Below are positions 25,061-33,166 of a stretch of 45,227 nt of DNA, piece by piece; within the stretch, counting starts at the first letter, position 1; each line of letters opens with the position of its first letter. Source of the DNA: an uncultured Traorella sp. (GTDB taxonomy: Bacteria > Bacillota_I > Bacilli_A > Erysipelotrichales > Erysipelotrichaceae); contig CALUVS010000017.1 in the NCBI GenBank assembly GCA_944324265.1, positions 1 to 45,227 of the forward strand, written 5' to 3'. A program made the position numbers and the translations under genes. A model generated the notes under the pieces. It did no database searches and had not been told where the DNA came from. It worked only from the letters and a program-made list of their open reading frames with translations.

Positions 25061-26410
25061 ATGAATAATAGTTTGCTTGAGGGAAAAATATCATCTGCTC
25101 TGCTGCATTTTGCTATTCCGTTTTTGATTGCAAGTGCTCTGCAGGCGTTATATGGGGCCGCTGACTTATTTGTGGTCGGTCAGTTTGCCGATGCCGCCTC
25201 TGTTTCCGGCGTTTCTACCGGCAGTCAGCTGATGCAGACCATTACTTATATTATTTTGGGATTATCTACCGGCGGTACAGTCTTGATTGCAACACAGATC
25301 GGCCGTCAGGATTATAAAAGAGCTGCGGATGTCATCGGCAGTTTTTCAATGCTTTTGATTATTTTGGCTATTGTGCTGACACCTTTGGTATTCTTGCTGA
25401 AGGATTTTATGCTTGCTGCAATGCAGGTGCCGGCATTAGCGTTATCTGAAACCCAAAATTATGTTTTGATCTGTACATGCGGGATTCCTTTTGTCATCGG
25501 CTACAATGCTGTCAGTGCTATTTTCAGAGCATTGGGTGATTCAAAGACACCGGTCTTATTTATTTTGATTGCCTGTATTGTGAATGTCGTTCTGGATTTT
25601 GTGCTGGTGGCAATTTTCCATATGAATGCCAGCGGAGCAGCAATTGCTACTATTTTTGCACAGGCTATCAGTTTTTTTGCAGCATTGGTCTATATGATCA
25701 AAAAAGGCTTCAGCTTTGAAATTACCAAAGACAATTTTCACTGTGACGGTCATATTATCTTAACAATATTAAAAATCGGTATTCCGTTGGCCATGCAGGA
25801 GCTTTTGATCAATATATCATTCTTAGTTATTACAGCCATCATCAATGGTATGGGATTAGTAGAAAGTGCTTCAGTAGGCATTGTAGAAAAGATCATTGTC
25901 TTTGCAATGCTTCCGCCAAGTGCGATTTCCAGTGCTGTTGCAACAATGAGTGCACAAAATATCGGAGCTGGAGAACGCAAAAGAGCTTTGCAGGTCATGA
26001 AATATGGGATTTATTATAGTTTATTGATTGAAGGAGCTATTTTTCTTGTCAGTCAGTGTCAGCCAACTTGGCTGACAGCAATTTTCTCCAATGATCAGGC
26101 TGTCATTGATACTGCAGCATTATATTTATTAAGTTATTCTTATGATATGCTGGTGGTGGCCTTTACTTTCCCGATGAATGCTTATTTCAGCGGATGCGGA
26201 AAATCTATCATACCGTTGGTTCATTCCTTGATTGCTACCTTTGCGATTCGTCTGCCGTTATGTCTGTGGCTTTCTGTTCAGCCGAATATCACCTTATTTG
26301 AAATGGGAATACCGGCACCATTGGCAACATTGGTTTCTGCAATCATCGCCGCTGTCTGCCTCGTATATATTAATCGGGATATTCTTTTTCATAAAAAGGC
26401 TGCATCATAA
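25061..26410 (+). CDS. MATE family efflux transporter
   Basis: This 449-residue protein has about twelve hydrophobic segments in two similar halves. ILHFAIPFLIASALQALYGAADLFVVGQF-type residues open it, and GTSTGG-like and ALGDSKTPVLF motifs match the multidrug and toxic compound extrusion family. It is likely a Na+- or H+-coupled exporter of cationic drugs or metabolites, with substrate unknown. It has its own strong promoter and TGAGGT before the ATG, and no terminator is evident before the lepA promoter. Confidence 0.92.
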   Translation: MNNSLLEGKISSALLHFAIPFLIASALQALYGAADLFVVGQFADAASVSGVSTGSQLMQTITYIILGLSTGGTVLIATQIGRQDYKRAADVIGSFSMLLIILAIVLTPLVFLLKDFMLAAMQVPALALSETQNYVLICTCGIPFVIGYNAVSAIFRALGDSKTPVLFILIACIVNVVLDFVLVAIFHMNASGAAIATIFAQAISFFAALVYMIKKGFSFEITKDNFHCDGHIILTILKIGIPLAMQELLINISFLVITAIINGMGLVESASVGIVEKIIVFAMLPPSAISSAVATMSAQNIGAGERKRALQVMKYGIYYSLLIEGAIFLVSQCQPTWLTAIFSNDQAVIDTAALYLLSYSYDMLVVAFTFPMNAYFSGCGKSIIPLVHSLIATFAIRLPLCLWLSVQPNITLFEMGIPAPLATLVSAIIAAVCLVYINRDILFHKKAAS

Positions 26411-26417
26411 GATTTTC

Positions 26418-26446
26418 TTGTTATAGATGTGAGTTTTGTGTATAAT
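26418..26446 (+). promoter_or_regulatory. Sigma-A promoter for lepA
   Basis: TTGTTA (26418-26423), 17 bases, TATAAT (26441-26446). The lepA ATG is 27 bases beyond the -10 box. Confidence 0.75.
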
Positions 26447-26472
26447 AATATAGCGTAAAAAGGAGAGATTCG

Positions 26473-28275
26473 ATGGAGCAAAAGTATATCAGAAATTTTT
26501 CAATCATTGCACATATTGACCATGGAAAGTCTACTTTGGCTGATCGAATTCTGGAATTGACAGATACAGTTTCAAATCGTGAAATGAAAGATCAGCTGCT
26601 GGATACAATGGATCTGGAAAGAGAAAGAGGCATTACCATTAAATTGAATGCAGTAGCTTTGAATTATAAGGCAGATGACGGCAATACCTATACGTTTCAT
26701 TTAATTGATACGCCGGGTCATGTGGACTTTACTTATGAAGTCAGCCGTTCTTTGGCTGCTTGTGAAGGAGCTGTGCTTGTTGTCGATGCAGCACAGGGAA
26801 TTGAAGCACAGACATTGGCGAATGTGTATTTAGCTTTGGATAATGACCTGGAAATTCTGCCGGTCATCAATAAGATTGACTTGCCAAGTGCGCAGCCGGA
26901 AGTTGTCATTGAAGAAATTGAAAATGTCATCGGACTGGATGCACATGATGCTCCTTTGATTTCCGCCAAAAGCGGATTGAATGTCAAAGAAGTTCTGGAA
27001 CAGATCGTAAAAAAAGTTCCTGCACCGAAAGGAGATGTGAATCATCGTCTTCAGGCATTGGTGTTTGATTCCATGTATGATGCTTATCGCGGAGTCATTG
27101 CCTTTGTCTGTGTCAAAGAAGGAAGAATTCGTGTCGGCGATAAAATTCGTTTCATGGCGACAGGAGCGGAGTATGAAGTGCTGGAAGTAGGCATTCGTAC
27201 ACCTAAGGAAGTAAAAAAAGAAGAACTTGTATGCGGAGAAGTCGGTTGGATTTCTGCCAGCATCAAGACAGTGAAGGATGTTCGTGTCGGGGATACGATC
27301 ACCCATGCAGATATGCCGGCCATTGAACCATTGGCGGGATATCGTGAATTAAATTCAATGGTATATTGCGGTTTATATCCGGTTGAAAGCAATCGCTATA
27401 ACGATTTGCGAGATGCTTTGGAAAAATTGCAGCTCAATGATGCTTCTCTGCAATTTGAAGCAGAAACATCACAGGCATTAGGCTTTGGATTCCGATGCGG
27501 CTTTTTGGGCTTACTGCACATGGATGTCATTCAGGAAAGAATTGAACGAGAATTCAATATTGACATCATTGCGACAGCTCCAAGTGTTGTTTATCATGTC
27601 AACTTAACAGATAAAACACAGATCAAGGTGGACAATCCAAGCATGCTGCCGGATCCGCAAGTCATTGAATCCATTGAGGAGCCATTTGTCAAAGCCAGCA
27701 TCATGTGTCCGAAGGAATTCATCGGACCGATCATGGAATTGGCGCAAAGCAAACGCGGAACTTATCAGGATATGCAGTACATTGATGATAATCGTGTTAC
27801 GATCATCTATCAGCTGCCATTGGCAGAAATTGTCTATGATTTCTTTGATAAGCTGAAATCATGTTCCCGAGGTTATGCTTCATTTGACTATGAACTGAGC
27901 GGCTATCAAGTCAGCAAGCTGGCAAAGATGGATATCTTGCTGAATGGAGAAGTTATCGATGCTTTATCCTGCATCGTTCATAAAGATTTTGCTTACAATC
28001 GAGGCAAAAACTTATGTGAGAAATTGCGTAAGCTGATTCCTCGCCAGCAGTTTGAAATTCCGATCCAAGCTGCTCTCAACAGCAAGATCATCGCTCGTAC
28101 CAATATTTCTGCACTGCGCAAAAACGTCTTAGCGAAATGCTATGGCGGGGATATTACACGTAAGAAGAAATTGCTGGAAAAACAGAAAGAAGGTAAGAAA
28201 CGCATGAAGCAAGTAGGTTCTGTAGAAGTGCCTCAGGAAGCATTCATGGCGATCTTATCTGTCGATGATGAATAA
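26473..28275 (+). CDS. lepA: Elongation factor 4 (LepA)
   Basis: This ribosome-associated GTPase acts in translation quality control or initiation. G1 AHIDHGKST is at residues 13-21, then [12 protein letters not shown] (G2), DTPGHVDF (G3) and NKIDLP (G4). The EF-G-like domains and the LepA-specific C-terminal block ([33 protein letters not shown]) follow. The 600-residue length is standard. AGGAGA precedes the ATG. In Bacillus lepA is followed by hemW; here two extra genes stand between them. Confidence 0.97.
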   Translation: MEQKYIRNFSIIAHIDHGKSTLADRILELTDTVSNREMKDQLLDTMDLERERGITIKLNAVALNYKADDGNTYTFHLIDTPGHVDFTYEVSRSLAACEGAVLVVDAAQGIEAQTLANVYLALDNDLEILPVINKIDLPSAQPEVVIEEIENVIGLDAHDAPLISAKSGLNVKEVLEQIVKKVPAPKGDVNHRLQALVFDSMYDAYRGVIAFVCVKEGRIRVGDKIRFMATGAEYEVLEVGIRTPKEVKKEELVCGEVGWISASIKTVKDVRVGDTITHADMPAIEPLAGYRELNSMVYCGLYPVESNRYNDLRDALEKLQLNDASLQFEAETSQALGFGFRCGFLGLLHMDVIQERIEREFNIDIIATAPSVVYHVNLTDKTQIKVDNPSMLPDPQVIESIEEPFVKASIMCPKEFIGPIMELAQSKRGTYQDMQYIDDNRVTIIYQLPLAEIVYDFFDKLKSCSRGYASFDYELSGYQVSKLAKMDILLNGEVIDALSCIVHKDFAYNRGKNLCEKLRKLIPRQQFEIPIQAALNSKIIARTNISALRKNVLAKCYGGDITRKKKLLEKQKEGKKRMKQVGSVEVPQEAFMAILSVDDE

Positions 28276-28302
28276 ATCCGAAAGTGTTTTTCGGATTTTT
28301 TT
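28274..28302 (+). terminator. Intrinsic terminator after lepA
   Basis: AAATCCGAAA (28274-28283) pairs with TTTCGGATTT (28289-28298), followed by more T residues. It separates lepA from the three-gene hemW operon. Confidence 0.9.
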
Positions 28303-28344
28303 GTCTGGTTTTGTCGGAAATCAACTATTTTGATACGAATCAAG

Positions 28345-28350
28345 TATAAT
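28345..28350 (+). promoter_or_regulatory. -10 box TATAAT placing transcription start at or near the ATG
   Basis: TATAAT stands 6 bases before ATG 28357, and no ribosome binding site lies between lepA and the gene. If it is used, the message for the winged-helix gene would be leaderless. No convincing -35 hexamer sits at 17 bases (TCAACT). Confidence 0.4.
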
Positions 28351-28356
28351 CAGTTC

Positions 28357-29097
28357 ATGAACTTAGCCCAAAAATATACCGATGAATTTTATGCTACTCG
28401 CTTAGAAATAGAAAAACAGATGCCTATTATCGGTATCAATGCCTTATGGAATGAAATTCTGCAGTATCGTAATAATTTTCGCAAAGAAACGATGATCTGC
28501 GGCATCAAATACAGTGTTGTACTGACTCCTGCGATTCAATCCTGGATCAAGCAGACAGAACAGGAGCTGCAATTTCATGAATTATTGATGCATATTTATG
28601 ATGATCAATTATTTGATGCACATTTTTTTCAATTATCGCCATTGATTCAATGTTTTTTCATTTATCATATTGAAAGTCTTTATGTGCAGAAAGGGAAAAA
28701 ATATGAATTGTTATCTGCACATGAATTCATTTCTTCTTTATTTGAAGAAAGCCGAGATTCAATCCTAAATCAAGAGAATACGGATATCACTCGTCCGATG
28801 CAGGAGTGTTTGAGTCAAGTTTGTTCACAATATAAGCGAAAGATGATAGAATGTAGAAAGAAAGTGAGTACTGATCCCAAAATGCTGGCGCATCTCTATC
28901 CTCAGCTTGTCAAACGGCAATGTCTTTTCTATGCTTCTCATGTAGAAAAAGGATATTATTATGATGTGATGGACTATGTAGAATATTTTCATTGTTCTTA
29001 TGAGACAGGACGGCAGCATCTGCTTCGCTTAGCAGAATGCGGTTTATATGAGAAGAAAAGAGTCGGCAAAAAAGATGTGTACACAGTAAATTTATGA
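28357..29097 (+). CDS. Uncharacterised protein with C-terminal winged helix-turn-helix
   Basis: I do not recognise the family. The protein is 246 residues, has no signal peptide and is predicted cytosolic. Residues 1-190 are mostly helical and rich in aromatic residues. Residues about 202-246 (DVMDYVEYFHCSYETGRQHL, then LAECGLYEKKRVGKKDVYTV) read as a winged helix resembling those that end Fic-type proteins, but no Fic motif HPFxxGNG is present. A DNA-binding regulator is the simplest inference. The start at ATG 28357 is chosen over TTG 28330 because the TTG would lie upstream of the -10 box. Its stop overlaps the next gene (ATGA), so it is cotranscribed with the Spo0A-like gene and hemW. Confidence 0.7.
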   Translation: MNLAQKYTDEFYATRLEIEKQMPIIGINALWNEILQYRNNFRKETMICGIKYSVVLTPAIQSWIKQTEQELQFHELLMHIYDDQLFDAHFFQLSPLIQCFFIYHIESLYVQKGKKYELLSAHEFISSLFEESRDSILNQENTDITRPMQECLSQVCSQYKRKMIECRKKVSTDPKMLAHLYPQLVKRQCLFYASHVEKGYYYDVMDYVEYFHCSYETGRQHLLRLAECGLYEKKRVGKKDVYTVNL

Positions 29098-29744
29098 TAA
29101 AAACCGGTATTTTATGCGAAACTCAGCTCTTGCTTGAAAAAATATATGCCTGCTATCGTTTCAATCCTTCACTGCAGTTTTATGCACTGAAGGATTTAAC
29201 GCTTCAGGAAATCAATCAGCTGGATATGCTGCTGATTGATTTCAATGAACATAATTCAGAAGTATATCTAGAGAATGCTTTGGAAAAGAATATTCCTGTA
29301 ATTGTCATTTTTCATGAAATGACGATGGAAAATATGGAATGTATCTTACATTATAATATACAAATGTATGCTTTTATTCATTCCTCTGTTTTGGAAATAT
29401 ATGCGCTGTTTCGGCGAATTATGCACAAGCATCCCGCTATCAGTCAAAATAAAAGTGAACAGATTGAACAATTATTAACAGAAAGTCACTATCCGGTTCA
29501 TTTGTTCGGTTCTGTTTATATGAAAACAATCTTGCTTTATTGCATAGAAAATCAAATTACTTTATTAAAAATGAAAGACTGTTATGAAATGGCAGCGATG
29601 CGTCATCAAACAACTGTTTCCCGTGTAGAAAAAAGTCTGCGCAAAGCGGTCAGTGACAGTCAGAGTGAACAGAATCTGCCTCATATCAGCAACGCACAGG
29701 CAGTCAGTTTATTAATTCATCAGCTGGAAAGGAGGGGCATATGA
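29094..29744 (+). CDS. Spo0A-like regulator: degenerate receiver plus Spo0A-type DNA-binding domain
   Basis: This 216-residue protein has two parts. Residues 1-110 look like a receiver fold: a strand/helix pattern with DMLLIDF giving D49 where receivers have the phosphorylated Asp. The N-terminal acidic pair is missing (GILCET), and the switch Lys is replaced by His in YAFIHSS. Residues about 123-214 align by eye with the Spo0A C-terminal domain. PVHLFGSVYMKTILLYCIEN corresponds to PAHIKGYLYLREAI..., HQTTVSRVEKSLRKAV to NTTASRVERAIRHAI, and ISNAQAVSLLIHQL to PTNSEFIAMVADKL. The recognition-helix residues SRVE and the following Arg are kept. It overlaps both neighbours (ATGA at each end), so it is made with the winged-helix protein and HemW. 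Confidence 0.75.
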   Translation: MIKTGILCETQLLLEKIYACYRFNPSLQFYALKDLTLQEINQLDMLLIDFNEHNSEVYLENALEKNIPVIVIFHEMTMENMECILHYNIQMYAFIHSSVLEIYALFRRIMHKHPAISQNKSEQIEQLLTESHYPVHLFGSVYMKTILLYCIENQITLLKMKDCYEMAAMRHQTTVSRVEKSLRKAVSDSQSEQNLPHISNAQAVSLLIHQLERRGI

Positions 29745-30829
29745 GTCAATCATTGTATTTGCATGTACCTTTTTGTGATCATATATGTGCTTATTGTGAT
29801 TTTGAACGCTGCCGATCACATCCTTTGCTTATGGAAAAATGGTGTGAGCGGATCATTGAAGAAATTGCAGAGCACCATGAAATACTTAAAACTTGTTATA
29901 TCGGCGGAGGAACACCTTCTGCTTTGCCGTTAGACCTTTTGGAAAAACTGCTTCAGGCTTTATCGCCTTTATGTCAGAATGCAAAAGAATTTACTGTTGA
30001 GGCAAATATTGAAAATCTGACACCGGAAAAATGCAGAGTTTTGTCTTCTTATCATGTCAATCGCATCTCACTTGGAATTCAGACACTGCAGGATGAACTT
30101 TTAAGGATCATTGAGCGTCATCACCGCAAGGAAGATGTAGAGAAAGCCTTACAGATGATTCATGAAGCAGGCATTCACAATATCTCAGTAGATTTGATCT
30201 ATGGTCTGCCATCACAGACGTTAAACATGTGGCAAAAGGATTTGGAGTGGGCGGCAAGTCATCCTTTGATTTCCCATATTTCGATTTATTCACTGACAAT
30301 TGAAGAAAACTCGAAATTCGGACGTCAGGGAATTGAACCCTGCAGTGAAGAATTGGATGCCGATATGTATGAAAGTGCCATCCAAATCTTGAAAAGTCAT
30401 GGCTATGAACATTATGAAATTTCTAATTTTGCCAAAAACGGCAGACGAAGTCTTCATAATATCCAATATTGGAAATATCATGACTTTATCGGATTAGGAT
30501 GCGGTGCCTATGGATTGGAAAATCATGTATATTATCATATTCCATTTCAATTGAATGATTATATCAAGGGAACATTGAAACGCATTGAAGAAATCAAAAG
30601 CAAAGAAGATGAAATGTTTGAATGTGTCATGATGGGACTGAGATTGCGTGAAGGAATCAATCGTCATGATTTTTTGATGCGTTTTGACATAGATCTTGCT
30701 GATCAATACAAAAAAGCTATTCAAGAGAATATTCAAAAAGGATATTTGGAGCTGACAGAAGACTCTCTTTTCTGTACGCCGAAAGGATTTGAACTACTTC
30801 ATGAGGTTTTGCTGGTATTTATGCCGTAA
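29741..30829 (+). CDS. hemW: Radical SAM heme chaperone HemW (coproporphyrinogen III oxidase-like)
   Basis: HemW is a radical SAM protein that binds and delivers heme. The cluster motif C12-x3-C16-x2-C19 lies in LHVPFCDHICAYCDF. IGGGTPSAL near residue 55, NRISLGIQTL near 107 and VDLIYGLPSQT near 150 follow in the HemN/HemW order. The sequence YCDF rather than HemN's YCGC, and the shorter 362-residue length, favour HemW. A strong AAAGGAGG precedes the ATG within the end of the Spo0A-like gene. Confidence 0.92.
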   Translation: MSQSLYLHVPFCDHICAYCDFERCRSHPLLMEKWCERIIEEIAEHHEILKTCYIGGGTPSALPLDLLEKLLQALSPLCQNAKEFTVEANIENLTPEKCRVLSSYHVNRISLGIQTLQDELLRIIERHHRKEDVEKALQMIHEAGIHNISVDLIYGLPSQTLNMWQKDLEWAASHPLISHISIYSLTIEENSKFGRQGIEPCSEELDADMYESAIQILKSHGYEHYEISNFAKNGRRSLHNIQYWKYHDFIGLGCGAYGLENHVYYHIPFQLNDYIKGTLKRIEEIKSKEDEMFECVMMGLRLREGINRHDFLMRFDIDLADQYKKAIQENIQKGYLELTEDSLFCTPKGFELLHEVLLVFMP

Positions 30830-30843
30830 ATATGTAAGTTTTA

Positions 30844-30872
30844 ATGACAGAAATAATAATTCATGATACACT
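30844..30872 (+). promoter_or_regulatory. Promoter for the methionine-rich lipoprotein gene
   Basis: ATGACA (30844-30849), 17 bases, TACACT (30867-30872) with TGA directly before the -10 box. GTGGAGGG and the ATG follow within 27 bases. Confidence 0.5.
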
Positions 30873-30898
30873 TAACTTAACAGTGGAGGGTTTATATT

Positions 30899-31654
30899 AT
30901 GAAAAAACTGTTATCATTAGGATTAGGTCTATTGCTGATCTGCGGCTGTACTTCAGCAACAACAGGCAATCAGTCTCCTTATGAATTGTATTCAGAAGCA
31001 TTGAGCCGTGTACGGAATGAAACAAAGATGGAAATGAATATGACAAGTTCCATCAGCATGGCAATGGATGAGGAAACGGTGGATATGGTCATGGATATCA
31101 ACATGAAAATGGATCAAAGTGACCAAACCAATCCGGTATTAGCAATGACCATGGATATGGATATGCTTGGAGAAACTATCAGCATGGCGGCTTATTATCA
31201 GGATGGCATGTATTACATGGACATGCTGGGAGAAAAAATGGCTGTAGAAATGCCTTTTGATGAAGCTTTGGGACAGGTAGAGGATATGAGCAGCGATACG
31301 GAAGAATTCACAGAAGCTGATTTTGAAGGGGCAGAATACACAGAACAAAACGGCAATCATGTCATTTCTTTAAAGATGAGTCAGGAAACAATTGATGAAC
31401 TGACAGCACAGGCATTGGAACAGGCCTCTTTGAGTGATGTTGGAGATGCCTCCATTGAATACGGAGATATTGTTTCAACGATTACAATTGACAGCAATGG
31501 TGATTTAGTCAGCACAGATCTTCAGATGCCGATGACATTTACTATTGACGGACAGATACTGACCATGGATATGGGTGTCAAAGTAGATTATGTCGCTTTC
31601 GGTGATCAGGTTGTTATCGAAATGCCTGATTTCTCTGATTACACACAATATTAA
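30899..31654 (+). CDS. Methionine-rich lipoprotein (DUF6612-like)
   Basis: This secreted lipoprotein has MKK plus a hydrophobic stretch and lipobox ICG-C17, so it is probably anchored on the outer face of the membrane. The rest resembles the LppX/LolA-like DUF6612 family of Firmicutes lipoproteins, predicted beta-rich with a hydrophobic cavity; ligand and role are unknown. Residues 44-118 hold 19 methionines in 75 positions, often spaced every second residue (MDMDM, MEMNM). That would line one face of beta strands with Met. The C-terminal half is less unusual. It is monocistronic, with its own promoter and a terminator. Confidence 0.75.
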   Translation: MKKLLSLGLGLLLICGCTSATTGNQSPYELYSEALSRVRNETKMEMNMTSSISMAMDEETVDMVMDINMKMDQSDQTNPVLAMTMDMDMLGETISMAAYYQDGMYYMDMLGEKMAVEMPFDEALGQVEDMSSDTEEFTEADFEGAEYTEQNGNHVISLKMSQETIDELTAQALEQASLSDVGDASIEYGDIVSTITIDSNGDLVSTDLQMPMTFTIDGQILTMDMGVKVDYVAFGDQVVIEMPDFSDYTQY

Positions 31655-31685
31655 TTAAAAAGATCAATCATTGAAAATAAAAAAA

Positions 31686-31724
31686 AACACAGATTAGGCC
31701 TTGTTTTAGGGCTTGATCTGTGTT
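31686..31724. terminator. Intrinsic terminator after the lipoprotein gene, with stronger minus-strand T-run
   Basis: AACACAGAT (31686-31694) and ATCTGTGTT (31716-31724) are perfect complements; an inner GGCC/GGGC stem extends the hairpin. The plus-strand tail is only TATATTATTT, while the preceding A-run (from 31679) gives a strong T-run on the minus strand. Confidence 0.7.
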
Positions 31725-31729
31725 ATATT
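31701..31729 (+). promoter_or_regulatory. rpsO promoter embedded in the terminator hairpin
   Basis: TTGTTT (31701-31706), 17 bases, TATATT (31724-31729). The -35 box is in the hairpin loop region and the -10 box begins in its 3' arm. Transcription would begin near 31736, right at the S15 leader stem. Confidence 0.55.
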
Positions 31730-31736
31730 ATTTAAG

Positions 31737-31785
31737 GTTTCTATCTGTGATTATTGAATCCTCAACTTTATTCTCGGATAGAAAT
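31737..31785 (+). promoter_or_regulatory. Candidate S15 (rpsO) leader structure
   Basis: GTTTCTATCT (31737-31746) pairs with GGATAGAAAT (31776-31785) over ten positions, eight Watson-Crick and two G-U. It encloses about 29 bases and stands 15 bases before the AGGAGG of rpsO. S15 leaders that bind S15 are known in Firmicutes; membership in that Rfam class needs a covariance search. Confidence 0.5.
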
Positions 31786-31809
31786 GACAGAAAATAGGAG
31801 GAAAAACAA

Positions 31810-32076
31810 ATGATTTCAAAAGCTGAAAAACAATCTATTATGAAAGAATACGCAATCCACGAAGGAGATACAGGTTCTCCAGAAGTACAGGTTGCTGTGT
31901 TGACTGCTAACATCAACAAATTAACAGAACACATGAAAGTGCACAAACACGATTATCACTCTCAGCGTGGTCTGCTTCAGATGGTAGGTCACCGTCGTAA
32001 TCTTTTGGCTTATTTAAAAGATAAAGACTTAGATCGTTATAAAACTTTAATTACTCGTCTGAACTTACGTAAATAA
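31810..32076 (+). CDS. rpsO: 30S ribosomal protein S15
   Basis: S15 is a primary binder of 16S rRNA (h20-h22 junction). The 88-residue length and the blocks [41 protein letters not shown] and LLAYLKDKD are diagnostic. AGGAGG precedes the ATG. The pnp gene that usually follows rpsO is absent; a DUF1848 gene comes after a terminator. Confidence 0.98.
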   Translation: MISKAEKQSIMKEYAIHEGDTGSPEVQVAVLTANINKLTEHMKVHKHDYHSQRGLLQMVGHRRNLLAYLKDKDLDRYKTLITRLNLRK

Positions 32077-32083
32077 GATTGTC

Positions 32084-32113
32084 AAAGCATACTCAACAAG
32101 GGTATGCTTTTTC
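32084..32113 (+). terminator. Intrinsic terminator after rpsO
   Basis: AAAGCATACTC (32084-32094), loop AACAA, GGGTATGCTTT (32100-32110) and T residues. Confidence 0.85.
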
Positions 32114-32128
32114 TATATGGAGGTTTTT

Positions 32129-33049
32129 ATGATACTTTTTGCCAGCGGAAGATGTGATATTTGCGGCTATTACAGTGAATGGCTGATGAATCGTATCCAT
32201 GAAGGATATGTGGATGTACGCAATCCGTTTGATCTGCATCAGATTTCACGCATATCTTTGGATGAAACACAAGTGGATTGTCTTTTGCTATGTACGAAAA
32301 ATCCGATACCGATACTTCAATATTTGGATGAATTAAAAAAATTCTGTTTATTATTTCATGTAACGATCACCGCATATCATGAAGATGTGGAAAAGAATGT
32401 CAAAGATAAAAAGAAGATCTTACAGGCCGTTCATGAATTATCCGTACAATTGGGCAAGGAACATGTTGTGTTGCGTTATGATCCGATCTTATTGAATGAT
32501 CGATATACAATTGATTATCATACCAAAGCCTTTGAAAAGATCTGTGCTGAAATGAAGGAAGATGTTTCTAAGATCATTATTTCCTTTGTCGATATGTACA
32601 AAAATACAAGAATGCATGCCAAAGAATTGAACATGCAGGAATTAAGTGAGGCTCAGATGCATGAAATAGGGAAAAGATTCGGCAAGATTGCTCAAAAGTA
32701 CTCAATCCAAGTTCAGACGTGTGCGGAAAAGATTGATTTAACTCGTTATGGCATTTTATCCGGCAATTGTGTGGATCAAGAAGAAATTGAAACTTTGTGC
32801 GGACATGCGATTGCAGCCAGAAAAGGAGTGCGCAAAGAATGCAGCTGTATTGAAACCGTAGATATCGGTGATTATAATTGCTGCGGACATGGCTGTAAAT
32901 ATTGCTATGCCAACTATGATGAATCAAGCATTGGTCTGCGGATGAAAGAACATGATCCCCAAAGCAGTGTCTTGATTGGGCATATAAGCAAGGAAGATAA
33001 AATACATGTGCGCAGAAGCAAAAGCATTCATCAATTGCGCATCATTTAG
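32129..33049 (+). CDS. DUF1848 family protein with C-terminal cysteine cluster
   Basis: This 306-residue protein matches DUF1848: an N-terminal SGRCDICGYYSEW segment, a central barrel-like region with LLCTKNP and VVLRYDPIL, and a C-terminal cysteine-rich block CSCIETVDIGDYNCCGHGCKYCYANYD (about residues 238-264). HDPQSSVLIG follows. The dense cysteines, including CKYC, suggest a metal or iron-sulfur site, and the barrel-like layout recalls radical SAM proteins; no function is established. ATG 32129 is used because GGAGG lies 5 bases upstream, while ATG 32117 would put the start within that site. Confidence 0.8.
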   Translation: MILFASGRCDICGYYSEWLMNRIHEGYVDVRNPFDLHQISRISLDETQVDCLLLCTKNPIPILQYLDELKKFCLLFHVTITAYHEDVEKNVKDKKKILQAVHELSVQLGKEHVVLRYDPILLNDRYTIDYHTKAFEKICAEMKEDVSKIIISFVDMYKNTRMHAKELNMQELSEAQMHEIGKRFGKIAQKYSIQVQTCAEKIDLTRYGILSGNCVDQEEIETLCGHAIAARKGVRKECSCIETVDIGDYNCCGHGCKYCYANYDESSIGLRMKEHDPQSSVLIGHISKEDKIHVRRSKSIHQLRII

Positions 33050-33051
33050 AG

Positions 33052-33077
33052 AAAAGGCTAATGCAGCCTTTTATTTT
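33052..33077 (+). terminator. Intrinsic terminator after the DUF1848 gene
   Basis: AAAAGGCT (33052-33059), loop AATGC, AGCCTTTT (33065-33072) and ATTTT. Confidence 0.85.
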
Positions 33078-33138
33078 ACCCTAAAATAACGTAATTATAC
33101 TTGAACTCATTTAAAATTCTTGTTTTTTTGCTTACTCA

Positions 33139-33166
33139 TTCAAATAACGACAAAATTCGCTATAAG
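33139..33166 (+). promoter_or_regulatory. Possible promoter of the carbohydrate ABC operon
   Basis: TTCAAA (33139-33144), 16 bases, TATAAG (33161-33166). The match is weak. TACAAT at 33175 is an alternative -10 box. Either way the operator at 33165-33178 overlaps or directly follows the -10 region. Confidence 0.3.

Noticed and set aside
26830-27306. Open frame of 158 codons on the minus strand
   Set aside because: It is the complement of the lepA coding region, with no family resemblance and no start signals.
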